Assembly (NCBI GenBank): GCA_903900335.1
Contig: CAIUMP010000019.1
Location: forward strand, 31,937-95,936
Direction: 5' to 3'
DNA from: an uncultured Ignavibacteriota bacterium
GTDB taxonomy: Bacteria; Bacteroidota; Ignavibacteria; Palsa-1295
Length of the DNA: 64,000 bases
Part shown: positions 18,177 through 30,330 of the stretch, one piece after another
Position numbering within the stretch: the stretch's first letter is position 1
How the letters are laid out: each line of letters begins with the position of its first letter
Notes under the pieces: model-generated
The model's input: only the letters and a program-made list of their open reading frames with translations
Database searches by the model: none
Told to the model about the DNA's origin: nothing
Position numbers and translations under genes: made by a program

Positions 18177-20228
18177 ATGCGACATTGCGCGATACTCTCG
18201 TTCTTGGTATTTCTTGTTGCGCGTGTCGCGTGCGCACAATGGATTGACGAAAGAGCTGGAGAATCGGACCGCCCACACCCAAGGCATGATCGGAGCATTA
18301 GAACACTCGCAATCCCTCCGCCGGAAGACCCCCTGTGGCCCTTCCCGAATATCAACGTGATCCACTCGGTTCCGTTTTATACACCCGACCAGACCGAGCC
18401 ATCCATCGCAATCAATCCGCTGGACTCTCTCAATATTATCATCGGGGCGAACGATGACCGCTCCGATACAACACTATACGCCTACGCTACTACCGATGGC
18501 GGGATGTCTTGGTCAAATCTCTCACTACCGCCGGAAAAGTCCTTCACTGTTTATGCGACGGATCCCTCCGTGATGTTCGACCGGGGTGGCAATCCCCTTT
18601 TCGGTACTGGTCACTATCGGGACAATAATCAGTGCTCGGATGTCGCATGCTATCGGTCCACGGATAAGGGCGAGACTTGGGGGCGCGCTGGCACCCCTTA
18701 CTCCAATACCGATTTTGGAAATGATACTACCACCGACAAGTACTATTTCGCGGTCGATGGGAGCACGTCGAGTCCGTTCAAGGATCGGATTTATGCGGTG
18801 TGGGTAGAATATGCAAGTACTCCCGGAGCAAGGATAGTTTGTTCATTCTCCGACGACGATGGGTACCACTGGTCAAAGCGAATATATCTTTCAGATCTGG
18901 GCTACTTCACCGCCCCAGTGCCCGCAACTGCGCCAGACGGCACACTCATCGTGACGTTCGAAAACTACAAGTTTGGTCAGGAGTCAATCCTATGCGTCCA
19001 TTCGACGGATGGGGGAATGTCATTCACTGCTCCTCAGGTCATCTCTCGGTATTCGAATCTTGGGGCGATCGAACCTATTGGCGATCAAAACGGATACCAA
19101 ATCCTCAAGAATGATCTGATGGTCAATAGCTTCCCGTCGATTGCGATCGATGGTTCAGGTAGGCATTCCGGACGAACCTATGTTACGTGGTGTGGGATCG
19201 ATGCTGGCAATCGGGCAAGGGTGTTCATGTCCACCTCGAACGACGGTGGAAAGCAATGGAGTACTCCGCGCCCAGTTGATTGCGATTCATCTGAACTTGT
19301 AAGCGACAAGTTCTTCCCTTGGGTCGCAGTCGATCCCATCACCGGTGATGTGGGAATTGCCTACAACGACAGCCGTCTGGATCCGAACAATGTTCTGACT
19401 GATCTCTTCATGTCCTTTTCAACAGATGGTGGAGACTCATTCACATCGCACAGGATCTCCAGCATGTCCTGCGACCCACGGCAAGGGCAGGACATTCGAA
19501 GCGCCGGAAATCTGGACTTCCGATTTTTCGGAGACTATCTTGGCATTGCCGGTAGAGCTGGCAACTGGTATCCAACTTGGACGGACGCTAGAGTGCCGGG
19601 TGATCTTGATGTCTACACCGCAGCCGTGCAACCGTTTGCTCCAATGCCAGTTGCGAATTTAATTGCAACTGACACAACCGTCAACGGCGTGACCACAACT
19701 TTGCTCAAGTGGGATTACAAACCCGAAACGACCTTCGGATTTCCGTTGCCAGACAATTATTACTTTTCTATTACACGTGATAGTGTACTTGTCCAAACAA
19801 TTCCAGCAAATGGCAGGACTGTGACGGTATACGACACCGGCTCCTCGGGAGGGCACAAGTTTGGTGTGACCGTAATCTCAGGAAGTATGCGCAGCAGAAC
19901 TGCGTGGTCCGATACTCGAAAAGGTGGGGTAGGGCGAGGAACCTCATTTCCTCAGCGTTCGGTCTTACTTGTTCGCAGCAATCAGAATGGGGGAGCGGGC
20001 TGTACGCTTCTGCTGCATGGGGGCGAAACCGCGAAGGTCAGTTTGTCAATTTACGACGAATTCGGGAGGGTGGTTGCTATGCCGCTATCCGACGAACCGG
20101 TTTCGTCGGAGCAGGAAGTACAAATCCCACTTGGCTCAGCAGGTGTTCGCTTCTACGTACTCCGCGAGGAGTCCCCAGGCAATGTAGCCCGGGTGACTGT
20201 CGGAAAGTTCATAGTGGAATCCAGATGA
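18177..20228 (+). CDS. Secreted BNR/sialidase-like protein with C-terminal sorting-like domain
   Basis: 683 residues with a signal peptide ending near VACAQ. Several Asp-box (SxDxGxTW) repeats, such as STDKGETWG, SDDDGYHWS, STDGGMSFT and TSNDGGKQWS, indicate a beta-propeller of the exo-sialidase/BNR fold; no catalytic sialidase set is evident. A fibronectin-like segment follows (about 500-590). The C-terminal 80 residues (VSLSIYDEFGRVVAMPL..., ending VTVGKFIVESR) resemble a type IX secretion sorting domain. Substrate unknown. Confidence 0.78.
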   Translation: MRHCAILSFLVFLVARVACAQWIDERAGESDRPHPRHDRSIRTLAIPPPEDPLWPFPNINVIHSVPFYTPDQTEPSIAINPLDSLNIIIGANDDRSDTTLYAYATTDGGMSWSNLSLPPEKSFTVYATDPSVMFDRGGNPLFGTGHYRDNNQCSDVACYRSTDKGETWGRAGTPYSNTDFGNDTTTDKYYFAVDGSTSSPFKDRIYAVWVEYASTPGARIVCSFSDDDGYHWSKRIYLSDLGYFTAPVPATAPDGTLIVTFENYKFGQESILCVHSTDGGMSFTAPQVISRYSNLGAIEPIGDQNGYQILKNDLMVNSFPSIAIDGSGRHSGRTYVTWCGIDAGNRARVFMSTSNDGGKQWSTPRPVDCDSSELVSDKFFPWVAVDPITGDVGIAYNDSRLDPNNVLTDLFMSFSTDGGDSFTSHRISSMSCDPRQGQDIRSAGNLDFRFFGDYLGIAGRAGNWYPTWTDARVPGDLDVYTAAVQPFAPMPVANLIATDTTVNGVTTTLLKWDYKPETTFGFPLPDNYYFSITRDSVLVQTIPANGRTVTVYDTGSSGGHKFGVTVISGSMRSRTAWSDTRKGGVGRGTSFPQRSVLLVRSNQNGGAGCTLLLHGGETAKVSLSIYDEFGRVVAMPLSDEPVSSEQEVQIPLGSAGVRFYVLREESPGNVARVTVGKFIVESR

Positions 20229-20241
20229 GCGGCGCCGAAGA

Positions 20242-20991
20242 CTAAAAATCGTCCTCTTCGTCAAGGTCATCTTCGTCGAAATCGTCATCGTCGAGATCAT
20301 CATCCTCTAGGAGGTCGTCCTCTTCGACTTCTTCGGCCGCCGGTTCCGCGTCAGCAACTTCTTCAGCGAACTCTTCGTCCTCCTCGAAATCGTCATCAAG
20401 ATCCTCATCGAGATCTTCCTCTTCGTCGTCATAATCCTCATCGTCCCCAAAGGAGAGGATGTTCACTTGATCGAGTTCTTCTTCGTATTCAGTCATCATA
20501 ATTCTAGTTAAGGCTGCTGCACCAAACGAACCACCTGCCGCGATTGCTCCTGATCGAATATCGTTCGCGCTCGGAGCGCCAGGTGCCAGAGGCGTATCTG
20601 CTTCTGCCAGCAAGACGCTACCGTCCGCCTCGTCGTCCTCATCATCACCGAACGAGGGTTCGGCGTCAAGAGCTTCGTTAACGGTGTTAAATAATGGAAA
20701 AATTCTATCGAGTTGGGTTACACGCAAAAGCGACTGCACATCCTCCGATGCACCGACCAGCCGAACCTCACCTTCGTGTGAGGCCATTTGGCGATGTGCC
20801 AGCAGTAGTGCGGAAAGCCCCGCGCTATCGACGTGTTGAACTTCTGTCAGGTCGATGATGAGCGTATCAATATCGGGCTGCGACAATATCAGGAATTCGG
20901 CCTTCAACTGCCCAGCGTTTCTGGAGTCGAGCCTCGATTCCTTAAATCGGAATACTGTTGTCGCGTCCTGTTGATCAGTTGAGAAGTGCAT
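20242..20991 (-). CDS. STAS-domain protein with highly acidic C-terminal tail
   Basis: 249 residues. The N-terminal 105 form a STAS domain (anti-sigma-factor antagonist type), with the phosphorylatable serine in VQHVDSAGLSALL (Ser56). A flexible Ala/Gly/Pro linker and then about 60 residues made almost only of Asp and Glu complete the protein. Start ATG 20991 is chosen; a TTG at 21021 would add an atypical extension. Family knowledge suggests partner-switching regulation, but no anti-sigma factor is nearby. The tail might bind cations or basic proteins. Confidence 0.8.
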   Translation of the reverse strand: MHFSTDQQDATTVFRFKESRLDSRNAGQLKAEFLILSQPDIDTLIIDLTEVQHVDSAGLSALLLAHRQMASHEGEVRLVGASEDVQSLLRVTQLDRIFPLFNTVNEALDAEPSFGDDEDDEADGSVLLAEADTPLAPGAPSANDIRSGAIAAGGSFGAAALTRIMMTEYEEELDQVNILSFGDDEDYDDEEEDLDEDLDDDFEEDEEFAEEVADAEPAAEEVEEDDLLEDDDLDDDDFDEDDLDEEDDF

Positions 20992-21188
20992 TCGAATTAG
21001 CCCGTTAATTACGCTCTCCAAAAAGTCCCTCGTCCGAAACCCGGCGAGAGGCTCCTCTGTGCCACAAATCTAACAATTATTTCCCGATATCTTACGAAAT
21101 GGAAATTCCCCCATCGCGTGGTCATCGGGAACGGTGCAAAGTTACGAAATGCTATAGCATCCCGGACTAAATTGATGTAAAAACGATT

Positions 21189-22244
21189 ATGGCACGAACC
21201 GAGCCTCTCACCAAGGCATGGCAGACAGGAAAGGTAGGCAAAGTGTATGTACTGCATGGCGAAGAGGAATTCCTTCGCAGCGAGATCTTGCACGCCGCCC
21301 CTCAGATACTCGTCCCGGAGGAATCTACCCGATCCTTCAATTTTGATCTACTCTATGGAGCCGATACCACAATGGCCCAAATCATTACAATGGCTCTGGG
21401 CTATCCGATGATGGCGGAGAGGCGGCTAATCATTGTCAGAGAAGCAGAGCGTGTGCTTCGTGCGAAACCCGCTGGCAGCGCCGGAGCTAGAGGAAAGAAG
21501 AAAGCCACGGATGACCCATTACTCCGTTATCTCGCAAAGCCGAATCCAGACTGTGTGCTCATTTTTGACATGGAGAAATTCGGTGCCCGGAATCAATCAC
21601 CTTTCCGAGAATTAAGTGAGAAGGCCGACGTCATAGAATTTGCAGCGCTGAAAGAGGGAGAGGTTGTCGATTGGCTACGAGGCCGAGCAACAGAGCTCAA
21701 ACGCAAACTTTCTCCGGAAGCTGCCAGATTGATGGTTTCGCATCTTGGAACATCACTAAGAGATCATGCAAATGAACTAGACAAGCTTCTTACCTATACC
21801 TCGGGCAAGAGCGAAATCACCTCGAAGGACATCGAGCAAGTTGTTGGTGCTTCACGAGAGCATAACGTGTTTGAGCTCACGAAAGCGATCGGCTCCGGAA
21901 ATAAGGCGATTGCCGCAACGATTGCCCTTAAGATGATGGAGGCGGACAAGGATCAGCGCCAATTCCTATTCGTAATGCTGGCTCGGTTCATCGAGCAGTT
22001 GATCATCGCCAGAGAGATGGCATCCAAGGGTGCAGGTGATGCCTCGATTGCAGATGCGTTGGAGATGCGTGGTGGGGCTGCCTACTTTGTGAAAGAGACC
22101 ATCGCGATCGCACGACGATACACAAGGCAAAGGCTCGACAACGCGTTGCGCGCGATTGTTCATTCGGAAGCGGAGACGCGCGGAGCGCAGGTAAATAATG
22201 AACTGCTGATTGAGGCTCTACTATTGAAGCTACTCCCGGCATAA
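21189..22244 (+). CDS. holA: DNA polymerase III delta subunit
   Basis: The clamp-loader wrench subunit that opens the beta clamp. 351 residues of normal length. It starts with the family pattern YVLHGEEEFLRSEIL, has an AAA+-like fold without a functional P-loop, and a C-terminal helical collar domain (DQRQFLFVMLARFIEQLIIA). The block EVVDWLRGRATELKRKLSPEAARLMV and HLGTSLRDHANELDKLLTY is typical. Divergent from the STAS gene. Confidence 0.92.
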   Translation: MARTEPLTKAWQTGKVGKVYVLHGEEEFLRSEILHAAPQILVPEESTRSFNFDLLYGADTTMAQIITMALGYPMMAERRLIIVREAERVLRAKPAGSAGARGKKKATDDPLLRYLAKPNPDCVLIFDMEKFGARNQSPFRELSEKADVIEFAALKEGEVVDWLRGRATELKRKLSPEAARLMVSHLGTSLRDHANELDKLLTYTSGKSEITSKDIEQVVGASREHNVFELTKAIGSGNKAIAATIALKMMEADKDQRQFLFVMLARFIEQLIIAREMASKGAGDASIADALEMRGGAAYFVKETIAIARRYTRQRLDNALRAIVHSEAETRGAQVNNELLIEALLLKLLPA

Positions 22245-22257
22245 GGTGGTAGTGAGC

Positions 22258-25200
22258 CTACCGCTTAAGGGTTACCTTCCTCATAACCTGCCGTGTGCCG
22301 TCGCTCATGACGAGCGTGTAGTCGCCGCTTTCGCGTGGTGCCGTCACACTGACATGATGCTTTCCCACTCGTTCGGTTTCTAGCATCTGGCTGCTAACCT
22401 GAATACCACGTGAGTCAAACAAGTCTAGCGTAAGTTGGACACCGTACTTGCGGAGATCATATTGGACATCCCATACTGCCTGCTGAGTTGCGGGATTGGG
22501 TGAAATACTGATCAGATCAAATAGGATAGCATTTCCGCGAAGAAGATCGAGATAAAATGGATCCGGGCAGAGCTGCTCGAGAGTAAATGGCTGTTCAGGA
22601 ATGCTACATAATGCCAGCGCCGGTTCTCGGTCGGTGACGAAAGTGTCAAGTACGACCATCGTCGTGGTGTCCAAGGCTACACGAACGCTGTCAAGAACGT
22701 AGACCAAGGGGAGCGTCAATTCGGAGGTGTCGGAAATGGTGTCTTGAAGTACAATACGTACGGACGCGCCATTCCCTGGCTCAAAATTCAGTGAACTGGA
22801 CTTGACATTCTTTGCACAGGTACCATTGAAATCTAGTCCGTATGCCGTCAGCAGATCAGTATTGAATCGAAGGTGTGCCACAAAGCTCTGGATTGTGAAC
22901 GTATCCAGGGTCGTGCGTAACATAATTGGGATACGCAGGATTTGCCCGGCGCTCCGCTTCGGCAGTGTTGGGACGTAGGGCTCCGGCGCGACGAGATTCT
23001 TGCCCGAGACAGCGAGGGTAGTGTCTACCTCTTTGCCACCCGAGGTATAGAGCTTCAGATGTGCACTTCTCGTCCCGGAGGTGTCAGGCCAGAATTGTAG
23101 ATTGACTCGGATCGAGTCTTGAGATAGTACGACTGGCTTGATCGGATCAATTGCAAACTCATGTCGGGCGTCATCAGTAATCACCGCCGAATCAATTCTC
23201 ATATCCGGACAGCCGTAATTCGCGATCATGAGGGGAATCGTGGTAGGCTGGCAATATTTGGTCCAGAGGAAGAGGGAGTCACTTGTCACCTGGAGAGGAT
23301 TCGATGGGATTGCATTGGCGGTGCGTATTAAGAAAACAGTGTCTATGACTCGCTTTGATGTATGAAGGTACGCGTGCACCGACACGAGCTTCGCCACGCC
23401 GTCGTTCGGTGCAAACACTATCGCAATTCGCAGCGAATCATCGCTTGCCAAAGTACTGTGAAGTGTGTCGTAAATAAGCGTCAACTCTCCGCGTGGATAC
23501 GCGAGGGAATCCAGATACAAGCTTTCGCAGCATTGGTTACTAATAGTAATACTATCACGGGTTGGCCGACAACCTTTTGTTGAAAGCAGAAGCGCGGTTG
23601 TAGACATCGTCAGTGCCTGCGGAAGGCCGAAGTTATTTCCTCCCAACGAGACGACCGTGTCGATGTTGCGTATGTGCGTATGTGCGAAGAGATGAAGAGT
23701 ACCGCTTGCGACTCCAAATGAATCTGGAACAAACAGTATTCTAATGCTATCCTGAGTGCGTGGCCTCAGGCCGCTGGGTGTCTCCGCGAGGATGAAGCTC
23801 GGATTCGAGATTCGTACGGAATCGATCCAAAGGCTATCGCAACTCGTAGTAGCGATATGCAGATGAGATTCTCGAAGTTTGCAGTACTTCGTCTCGAATT
23901 GGATGGAGGAGGAATCAAGCAAGAAGCGAAGGGGCACCCTTGCAGAAGCAGCGGTGATCGTTAGAAGAGTATCATAGCGGCGGCGACCGTTGTGAGCGAA
24001 TACCTCCGCTGTCACTATATGGGTCCCTGCGCTGTCAGGACTGTACGCGAGTCGCAATGGAAATAGGTGGTCGTTGGAAATGGAGTCAGGGAATGCATTC
24101 AGAACGACTATTTCTCCCCTTGGAAGATTCACGGAATCCAAGATTAAACCTGGACAGCCAAAGTTCACCAGATTGATTGTGTCAATCTGGGATTCGCACC
24201 CGCTGACGTTCATGGTGCTGGTCGTCTTCGAGAGGATCATCCCCGTCAGTTCAGGATTCGCCACCGTCACCCGAAGGTCCCTTTTGATGAGCAGGTACCC
24301 GGAATGCCCGTACACCCGTATCGTCGATTGTGAACTTCCATTTTGGATCGGTGAGAAGACGAGCGCCGCCGAGATGCTATCTCCTTGCCTTAGCTGGAGT
24401 GGTAAAGTACGACCGCTGATAGGAATTAAGTCTGTGCCAACGAGTTGCACGATAGAGTCTATCGTAACAGGGACGCACGCGGACGAGGTTACGCTAAAGT
24501 TTAGACTATCGCCGCACGGGCTTGGAGACCATGTTGTTGAGTCAGAGCTAAGAAAGAAGCTCGCGTCGTAGGGATTACCGCCAGGAATTGTCCCATCTCC
24601 GCCGTCTTCGGTCTTCCAAACATTCCCATAACCGTCGAAGGCATAGACAACCTCGCCGGAGCAGCCTGTCACGACAAACCGTGTATCCCTGCTATTCGAT
24701 GGCCCGCCTACCCAATGCCATGTCGCCCCGAGATCATCGGATCGGTACATTCCTTGAATTATCGGGTTTGCTTCCAGATAGACCATCGAGTCGGTCTGAA
24801 TGTACAGGGTACTTCCTTTACCTTGGATCGTGCCTGTGAAGTGCATGTTCGGAAAGTGCATTCTCTCGCTCCAAGTAGCACCGCCATCCGTAGACCAATT
24901 GACACTCTGATGTGGCAGGGACAACTGCGATTCATTCGCACAGAAAAACATGCTGGTTCCTGCGACGCCGTATATGGACCACGATTCAAACTGAGTTGCC
25001 GTCTGCTTCCACGTGCGACCAGCATCCGAAGTGTTCCAGTAGGACAAAACGGCATCATTCATTTCGCTAATCACGCCATGGAGACTATCCGTAAATGCGA
25101 TACCGTTGCCCCGCCGAAAATTCTCGGTCCAGGTCTTACCTCCGTCGAATGAATAAGCCCCTCCGAAGGTATCAATTGGTGGGGTATGCACGCTGGTGTA

Positions 25201-25719
25201 GTACCAATCCCACTTCGTGAAGAGAATAAGGCCATTCTGGGCATAGATGCACGTCGCGTCATGATCCAGATGTAAGGAGTCCTGCCATGTCAGTCCGCCG
25301 TCAGTTGTTTTCCAGATACTGGATTTACCAAAAGAGTGATACGTGTCGTACTCGACATCACTGAAGATAGAGGCGTAGCCCACGAGCGTGTCGAGCATGG
25401 AAATGGCAGTGACCGCACCAAGTTCGGTCGTCGGCACTAAGCAGGCGATCCAGGTCGCTCCACCATTCGTCGTCTTGTAGATCGCGACCGGTGTCCCCTG
25501 AACGAGGTGCGGATTGTTCTGTATATCGTACCACGTAGCCGGACGGACTCCAGCACCAAGCAGACCATGGTCTTTGTCGAAGAAGTATCCGCAGTCGATT
25601 GTTGAACCGAAGTTCTTCAGCAGTTTCCACGTGTCACGTTGGACTCCTTGTGCTGAGGATGTCCAGCACGCGAGCCATACAATGATGAGGAGATACGTCC
25701 GAAATCTTAAACGCGTCAT
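22258..25719 (-). CDS. Large secreted YCF48/BNR and choice-of-anchor-like repeat protein
   Basis: 1153 residues with a signal peptide ending near TSSAQ. Residues about 30-370 form a propeller with many Asp boxes (TNGGATWIA, KTTDGGLTWQ, YSFDGGKTWT, STDGGATWSE). About 400-960 holds four to five repeats of about 105 residues, each with a cysteine and a [ILV]DS motif, resembling ASPM/choice-of-anchor-D domains. The C-terminus (ISPNPATQQAVWDVQYDLRK ... YTLVMSDGT) is a T9SS type A-like sorting domain. A cell-surface role is likely; the ligand is unknown. Confidence 0.82.
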   Translation of the reverse strand: MTRLRFRTYLLIIVWLACWTSSAQGVQRDTWKLLKNFGSTIDCGYFFDKDHGLLGAGVRPATWYDIQNNPHLVQGTPVAIYKTTNGGATWIACLVPTTELGAVTAISMLDTLVGYASIFSDVEYDTYHSFGKSSIWKTTDGGLTWQDSLHLDHDATCIYAQNGLILFTKWDWYYTSVHTPPIDTFGGAYSFDGGKTWTENFRRGNGIAFTDSLHGVISEMNDAVLSYWNTSDAGRTWKQTATQFESWSIYGVAGTSMFFCANESQLSLPHQSVNWSTDGGATWSERMHFPNMHFTGTIQGKGSTLYIQTDSMVYLEANPIIQGMYRSDDLGATWHWVGGPSNSRDTRFVVTGCSGEVVYAFDGYGNVWKTEDGGDGTIPGGNPYDASFFLSSDSTTWSPSPCGDSLNFSVTSSACVPVTIDSIVQLVGTDLIPISGRTLPLQLRQGDSISAALVFSPIQNGSSQSTIRVYGHSGYLLIKRDLRVTVANPELTGMILSKTTSTMNVSGCESQIDTINLVNFGCPGLILDSVNLPRGEIVVLNAFPDSISNDHLFPLRLAYSPDSAGTHIVTAEVFAHNGRRRYDTLLTITAASARVPLRFLLDSSSIQFETKYCKLRESHLHIATTSCDSLWIDSVRISNPSFILAETPSGLRPRTQDSIRILFVPDSFGVASGTLHLFAHTHIRNIDTVVSLGGNNFGLPQALTMSTTALLLSTKGCRPTRDSITISNQCCESLYLDSLAYPRGELTLIYDTLHSTLASDDSLRIAIVFAPNDGVAKLVSVHAYLHTSKRVIDTVFLIRTANAIPSNPLQVTSDSLFLWTKYCQPTTIPLMIANYGCPDMRIDSAVITDDARHEFAIDPIKPVVLSQDSIRVNLQFWPDTSGTRSAHLKLYTSGGKEVDTTLAVSGKNLVAPEPYVPTLPKRSAGQILRIPIMLRTTLDTFTIQSFVAHLRFNTDLLTAYGLDFNGTCAKNVKSSSLNFEPGNGASVRIVLQDTISDTSELTLPLVYVLDSVRVALDTTTMVVLDTFVTDREPALALCSIPEQPFTLEQLCPDPFYLDLLRGNAILFDLISISPNPATQQAVWDVQYDLRKYGVQLTLDLFDSRGIQVSSQMLETERVGKHHVSVTAPRESGDYTLVMSDGTRQVMRKVTLKR

Positions 25720-25798
25720 GAACAGAGTGACACAACTTCGCTCGCAGGAGCGTTATCTAATGTGAAATGCTTACTGAGTTTCATACGAGCCGGCTTGC

Positions 25799-27100
25799 AT
25801 GTACAATCCCTTTGAAGTAGAACGTCCGATTTTGCCGAAGTTCACGTTTCTAACAGCGATTGCCCTCTGTGGCGTTCTTGCTTTCGCTGTGCCCTCTGGT
25901 AACGCCAAGCGGCACCCGAAACGCTCATCCGTTAAACCCGCGAAGAAAACCCAGCAAATCCGCTCGACACAAAACCAGCTTGAGAAGGTAAAGGCAGAGA
26001 TCGTGCAGTATCAATCCGAACTGCGCAAACATGAAAAACTCGAAGCGAAATCGAAGAAGAATATTCACGCCTTCGAAAAACGAACGGCCCAGTTACGTGC
26101 CACGATAGATCGTTTGGAAGCCGAAGTCGAAGAACTCACTTCCGAGAAAGCGGAGGTGGATGAATCACTTCATCAAACGGCGAACACGCTTGATGCTCTG
26201 AAAAACGCGTACGCGAAAAGCAGTCGCTATCTCTACACGCACGGCGCGCTCGCCCCTCAAAATTCCGACATCTATCTCTTTGCCCCCGAGCAGCAAGAGA
26301 TGAGCACCCGAATGAGCTATTACACCCAAACCATCGGCGAAGCGCACGCGATGAACCGCACACGCCTCGATTCGATGAAGCGGACGCTCGGTGCTTCAAG
26401 TCTCGAACTTCAACATTCCCTTACTGCGGAGGAACAGCGCATCGGTCAATCAGCGCAACAGGCAACGACGCTCGAAGAGAAGAAACGCGAGGAGGCCAAG
26501 CAACTTGCGCAAATTCAGATCAAGAAGGATCGGCTCAAGCAATTACTCAAGGAGCGAACGGCGAGCGCGAAGAAATTGGAAGGTATCATTGCGAACCTCG
26601 TTGCAAGTGAAGAGAAGGCAAAGCGGGCTGAGACTCGCAACAAGACGAACAAACGTCATCGCAAGAACGAACCTGAACTGGCGAACGACGCCGCAACTGG
26701 GAGAGCTTACGGCCCGCACTCGTTACAGTGGCCTTCTTCAAGTCACCATGTTGTGCAAGGGTTCGGCGAGCATCGCAATGCAGAGATCGGGACCGTCACG
26801 ATGAACTTGGGGATTGACATCTCATCGCCGCAAGGCTCTTCGGTTGTCGCGTCCGCCGAAGGAGAGGTCTCACTTGTCGCTTCGTTGCCGAGCTATGGCA
26901 CGATTGTCGTGCTCAAACATTCGGGTGGATTGCATACGGTCTATGCGGATCTCAGTGGTGCAAGTGTGAAGAAGGGCACCCATATCCGCACCGGACAGCA
27001 AGTAGGGAGGAGCGGCACGAACGAGGAGAACGGCGCGGTGCTGCATTTCGAGGTGTGGAAGGGGAAGTCGAAGCAAAATCCTATGGGGTGGCTGAGGTGA
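25799..27100 (+). CDS. EnvC-like murein hydrolase activator with degenerate M23 domain
   Basis: 433 residues: signal/membrane anchor, a coiled coil from about 55 to 290 rich in K, E and Q, and a C-terminal LytM/M23 domain. The zinc-site residues of active M23 enzymes are partly lost: the HxxxD histidine is Asn336 (NLGID), the YxHL histidine is Asp384 (YADL) and the first histidine of HLH is Val414 (VLHFEV), while Asp340 and His416 remain. This fits EnvC-type activators of amidases rather than a peptidase. Divergent from the 1153-residue gene. Confidence 0.87.
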   Translation: MYNPFEVERPILPKFTFLTAIALCGVLAFAVPSGNAKRHPKRSSVKPAKKTQQIRSTQNQLEKVKAEIVQYQSELRKHEKLEAKSKKNIHAFEKRTAQLRATIDRLEAEVEELTSEKAEVDESLHQTANTLDALKNAYAKSSRYLYTHGALAPQNSDIYLFAPEQQEMSTRMSYYTQTIGEAHAMNRTRLDSMKRTLGASSLELQHSLTAEEQRIGQSAQQATTLEEKKREEAKQLAQIQIKKDRLKQLLKERTASAKKLEGIIANLVASEEKAKRAETRNKTNKRHRKNEPELANDAATGRAYGPHSLQWPSSSHHVVQGFGEHRNAEIGTVTMNLGIDISSPQGSSVVASAEGEVSLVASLPSYGTIVVLKHSGGLHTVYADLSGASVKKGTHIRTGQQVGRSGTNEENGAVLHFEVWKGKSKQNPMGWLR

Positions 27101-27117
27101 AAGATGAGAAATGAAAG

Positions 27118-28140
27118 ATGAAAGATGAATGGAACAGCAGGGATGTCATTCCCGCGAAAGCGGGAATCCAGGTCCGCGGGATGGATTCCCGCTTTCGCGG
27201 GAATGACAATTCAGGGTTTTGTGAATTCCGAATAAATACCCACAGTGTATTCACATTCCTCCTTATCTTCACACTTCAGATTTTATCCTTCACAATTCCC
27301 ACCCACGCCCAAGAGATCAGCATATCCCTAACTGACTCTCATTGCGGTCTCCTTCGAACCGACAGCGCAAATTGGAGCGAGGCGTGGATCGAACTCGATG
27401 GCGCACCACCGCTATCGAAGAAATTGACGACCAGCGATGTGCATGTGACGATGGGAAAGCAAGCCGCCAAGATTCTGAGCATTGACTCTGTTGGTGCGAC
27501 GTTCAAATCTCGCCTCGCCCTCAGTTTCGTTCTGGATAACTCTGGCTCCATGTTTCATGCGTATGATTCGCTCACTCGGATGTGTGATACCATTGTGGAT
27601 TCCCTTACACCCGGCGCGCTCGGGCAGGCGGTTACTTTCGACAACACGCCGAGAAGCGAATCGCATCTCTACACGCGCCGTTCATCGGTCTTCATTGCAC
27701 AAAGTGGATTTCGCGACAGCATCCGTGCCGTGAAAACATTCTGGCATTTCTTCGATACCATTCGCACCGGCTACACGCCGCTCTACGATGCGATCGCTGC
27801 TGCAGTTGGAAATATTTCCAGCCGGCGAATGAATGGAGATACAGCACGAGCAGATGTGGTGATCGTCGTGACTGATGGCGAGGACAACGCAAGCCGAACT
27901 GACATCGAAACGCTGAGCGAACTGCTCAAGGCCACCCATGTTCGACTCTTCGCAATCAGCTTCCGAAGCGACGTTGATAAGCGCTTGCAATGGATCGCTC
28001 GTCATTCCTCCGGCGAGTATTATCTTGCGTATGACATCCCCGATCTCACTGATCTACTGCATCAAATGCGACGCCGAATATCGCAGCAGTATCACGTTCG
28101 TTATCAGTTCAATTCTCCGGGTCCAAGCTCTAGTCATTAG
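27118..28140 (+). CDS. Secreted von Willebrand factor A-domain protein
   Basis: Up to 340 residues; the VWA domain spans about 130-335. The MIDAS motif DNSGS is present, followed by a VTDGEDN strand near residue 262, and no catalytic domain follows. A hydrophobic signal sequence (VFTFLLIFTLQILSF, ending THAQ) precedes the mature region. The start is uncertain: ATG 27118 or ATG 27181, and a palindromic repeat at 27144-27208 supplies the N-region whichever is used. Function unknown, probably adhesion or surface-protein binding. Confidence 0.75.
   Translation: MKDEWNSRDVIPAKAGIQVRGMDSRFRGNDNSGFCEFRINTHSVFTFLLIFTLQILSFTIPTHAQEISISLTDSHCGLLRTDSANWSEAWIELDGAPPLSKKLTTSDVHVTMGKQAAKILSIDSVGATFKSRLALSFVLDNSGSMFHAYDSLTRMCDTIVDSLTPGALGQAVTFDNTPRSESHLYTRRSSVFIAQSGFRDSIRAVKTFWHFFDTIRTGYTPLYDAIAAAVGNISSRRMNGDTARADVVIVVTDGEDNASRTDIETLSELLKATHVRLFAISFRSDVDKRLQWIARHSSGEYYLAYDIPDLTDLLHQMRRRISQQYHVRYQFNSPGPSSSH
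27144..27208. repeat. 27-bp perfect inverted repeat (GCGAAAGCGGGAAT-type REP)
   Basis: Arms 27144-27170 and 27182-27208 are perfect inverted copies around an 11-base spacer. The core CCCGCGAAAGCGGG is itself palindromic. This kind of small palindromic element is dispersed in many bacterial genomes. Here it forms the first codons of a secreted VWA protein. Confidence 0.85.
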
Positions 28141-28171
28141 CGGAGATCATCCAGCAGCTCAATTCATGTCG

Positions 28172-28179
28172 TAAATTTG
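28172..28179 (+). promoter_or_regulatory. acs: Candidate Bacteroidota-type -7 element before acs
   Basis: TAAATTTG matches the TAnnTTTG -7 consensus of Bacteroidota promoters and lies 19 bases before the acs ATG. The same octamer lies 21 bases before the STAND gene ATG. No matching TTTG -33 element is clear, so this is tentative. Confidence 0.35.
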
Positions 28180-28198
28180 AAGCAAATTCTTATTGAAT

Positions 28199-30250
<2,052 letters not shown>

Positions 30251-30330
30251 TCACTGTTCACTTGCTCCTCGATATATTTTAGAATCCTGTCGTAAGCATT
30301 GCTTTGCGACCAACCAGTGTTAGACGAACG

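Noticed and set aside
20250..20460. Asp/Glu-rich DNA as a satellite or non-coding low-complexity tract
   Set aside because: The frame is open, continuous with a STAS domain, and the codons vary (GAC/GAT/GAG/GAA), so it is coding.
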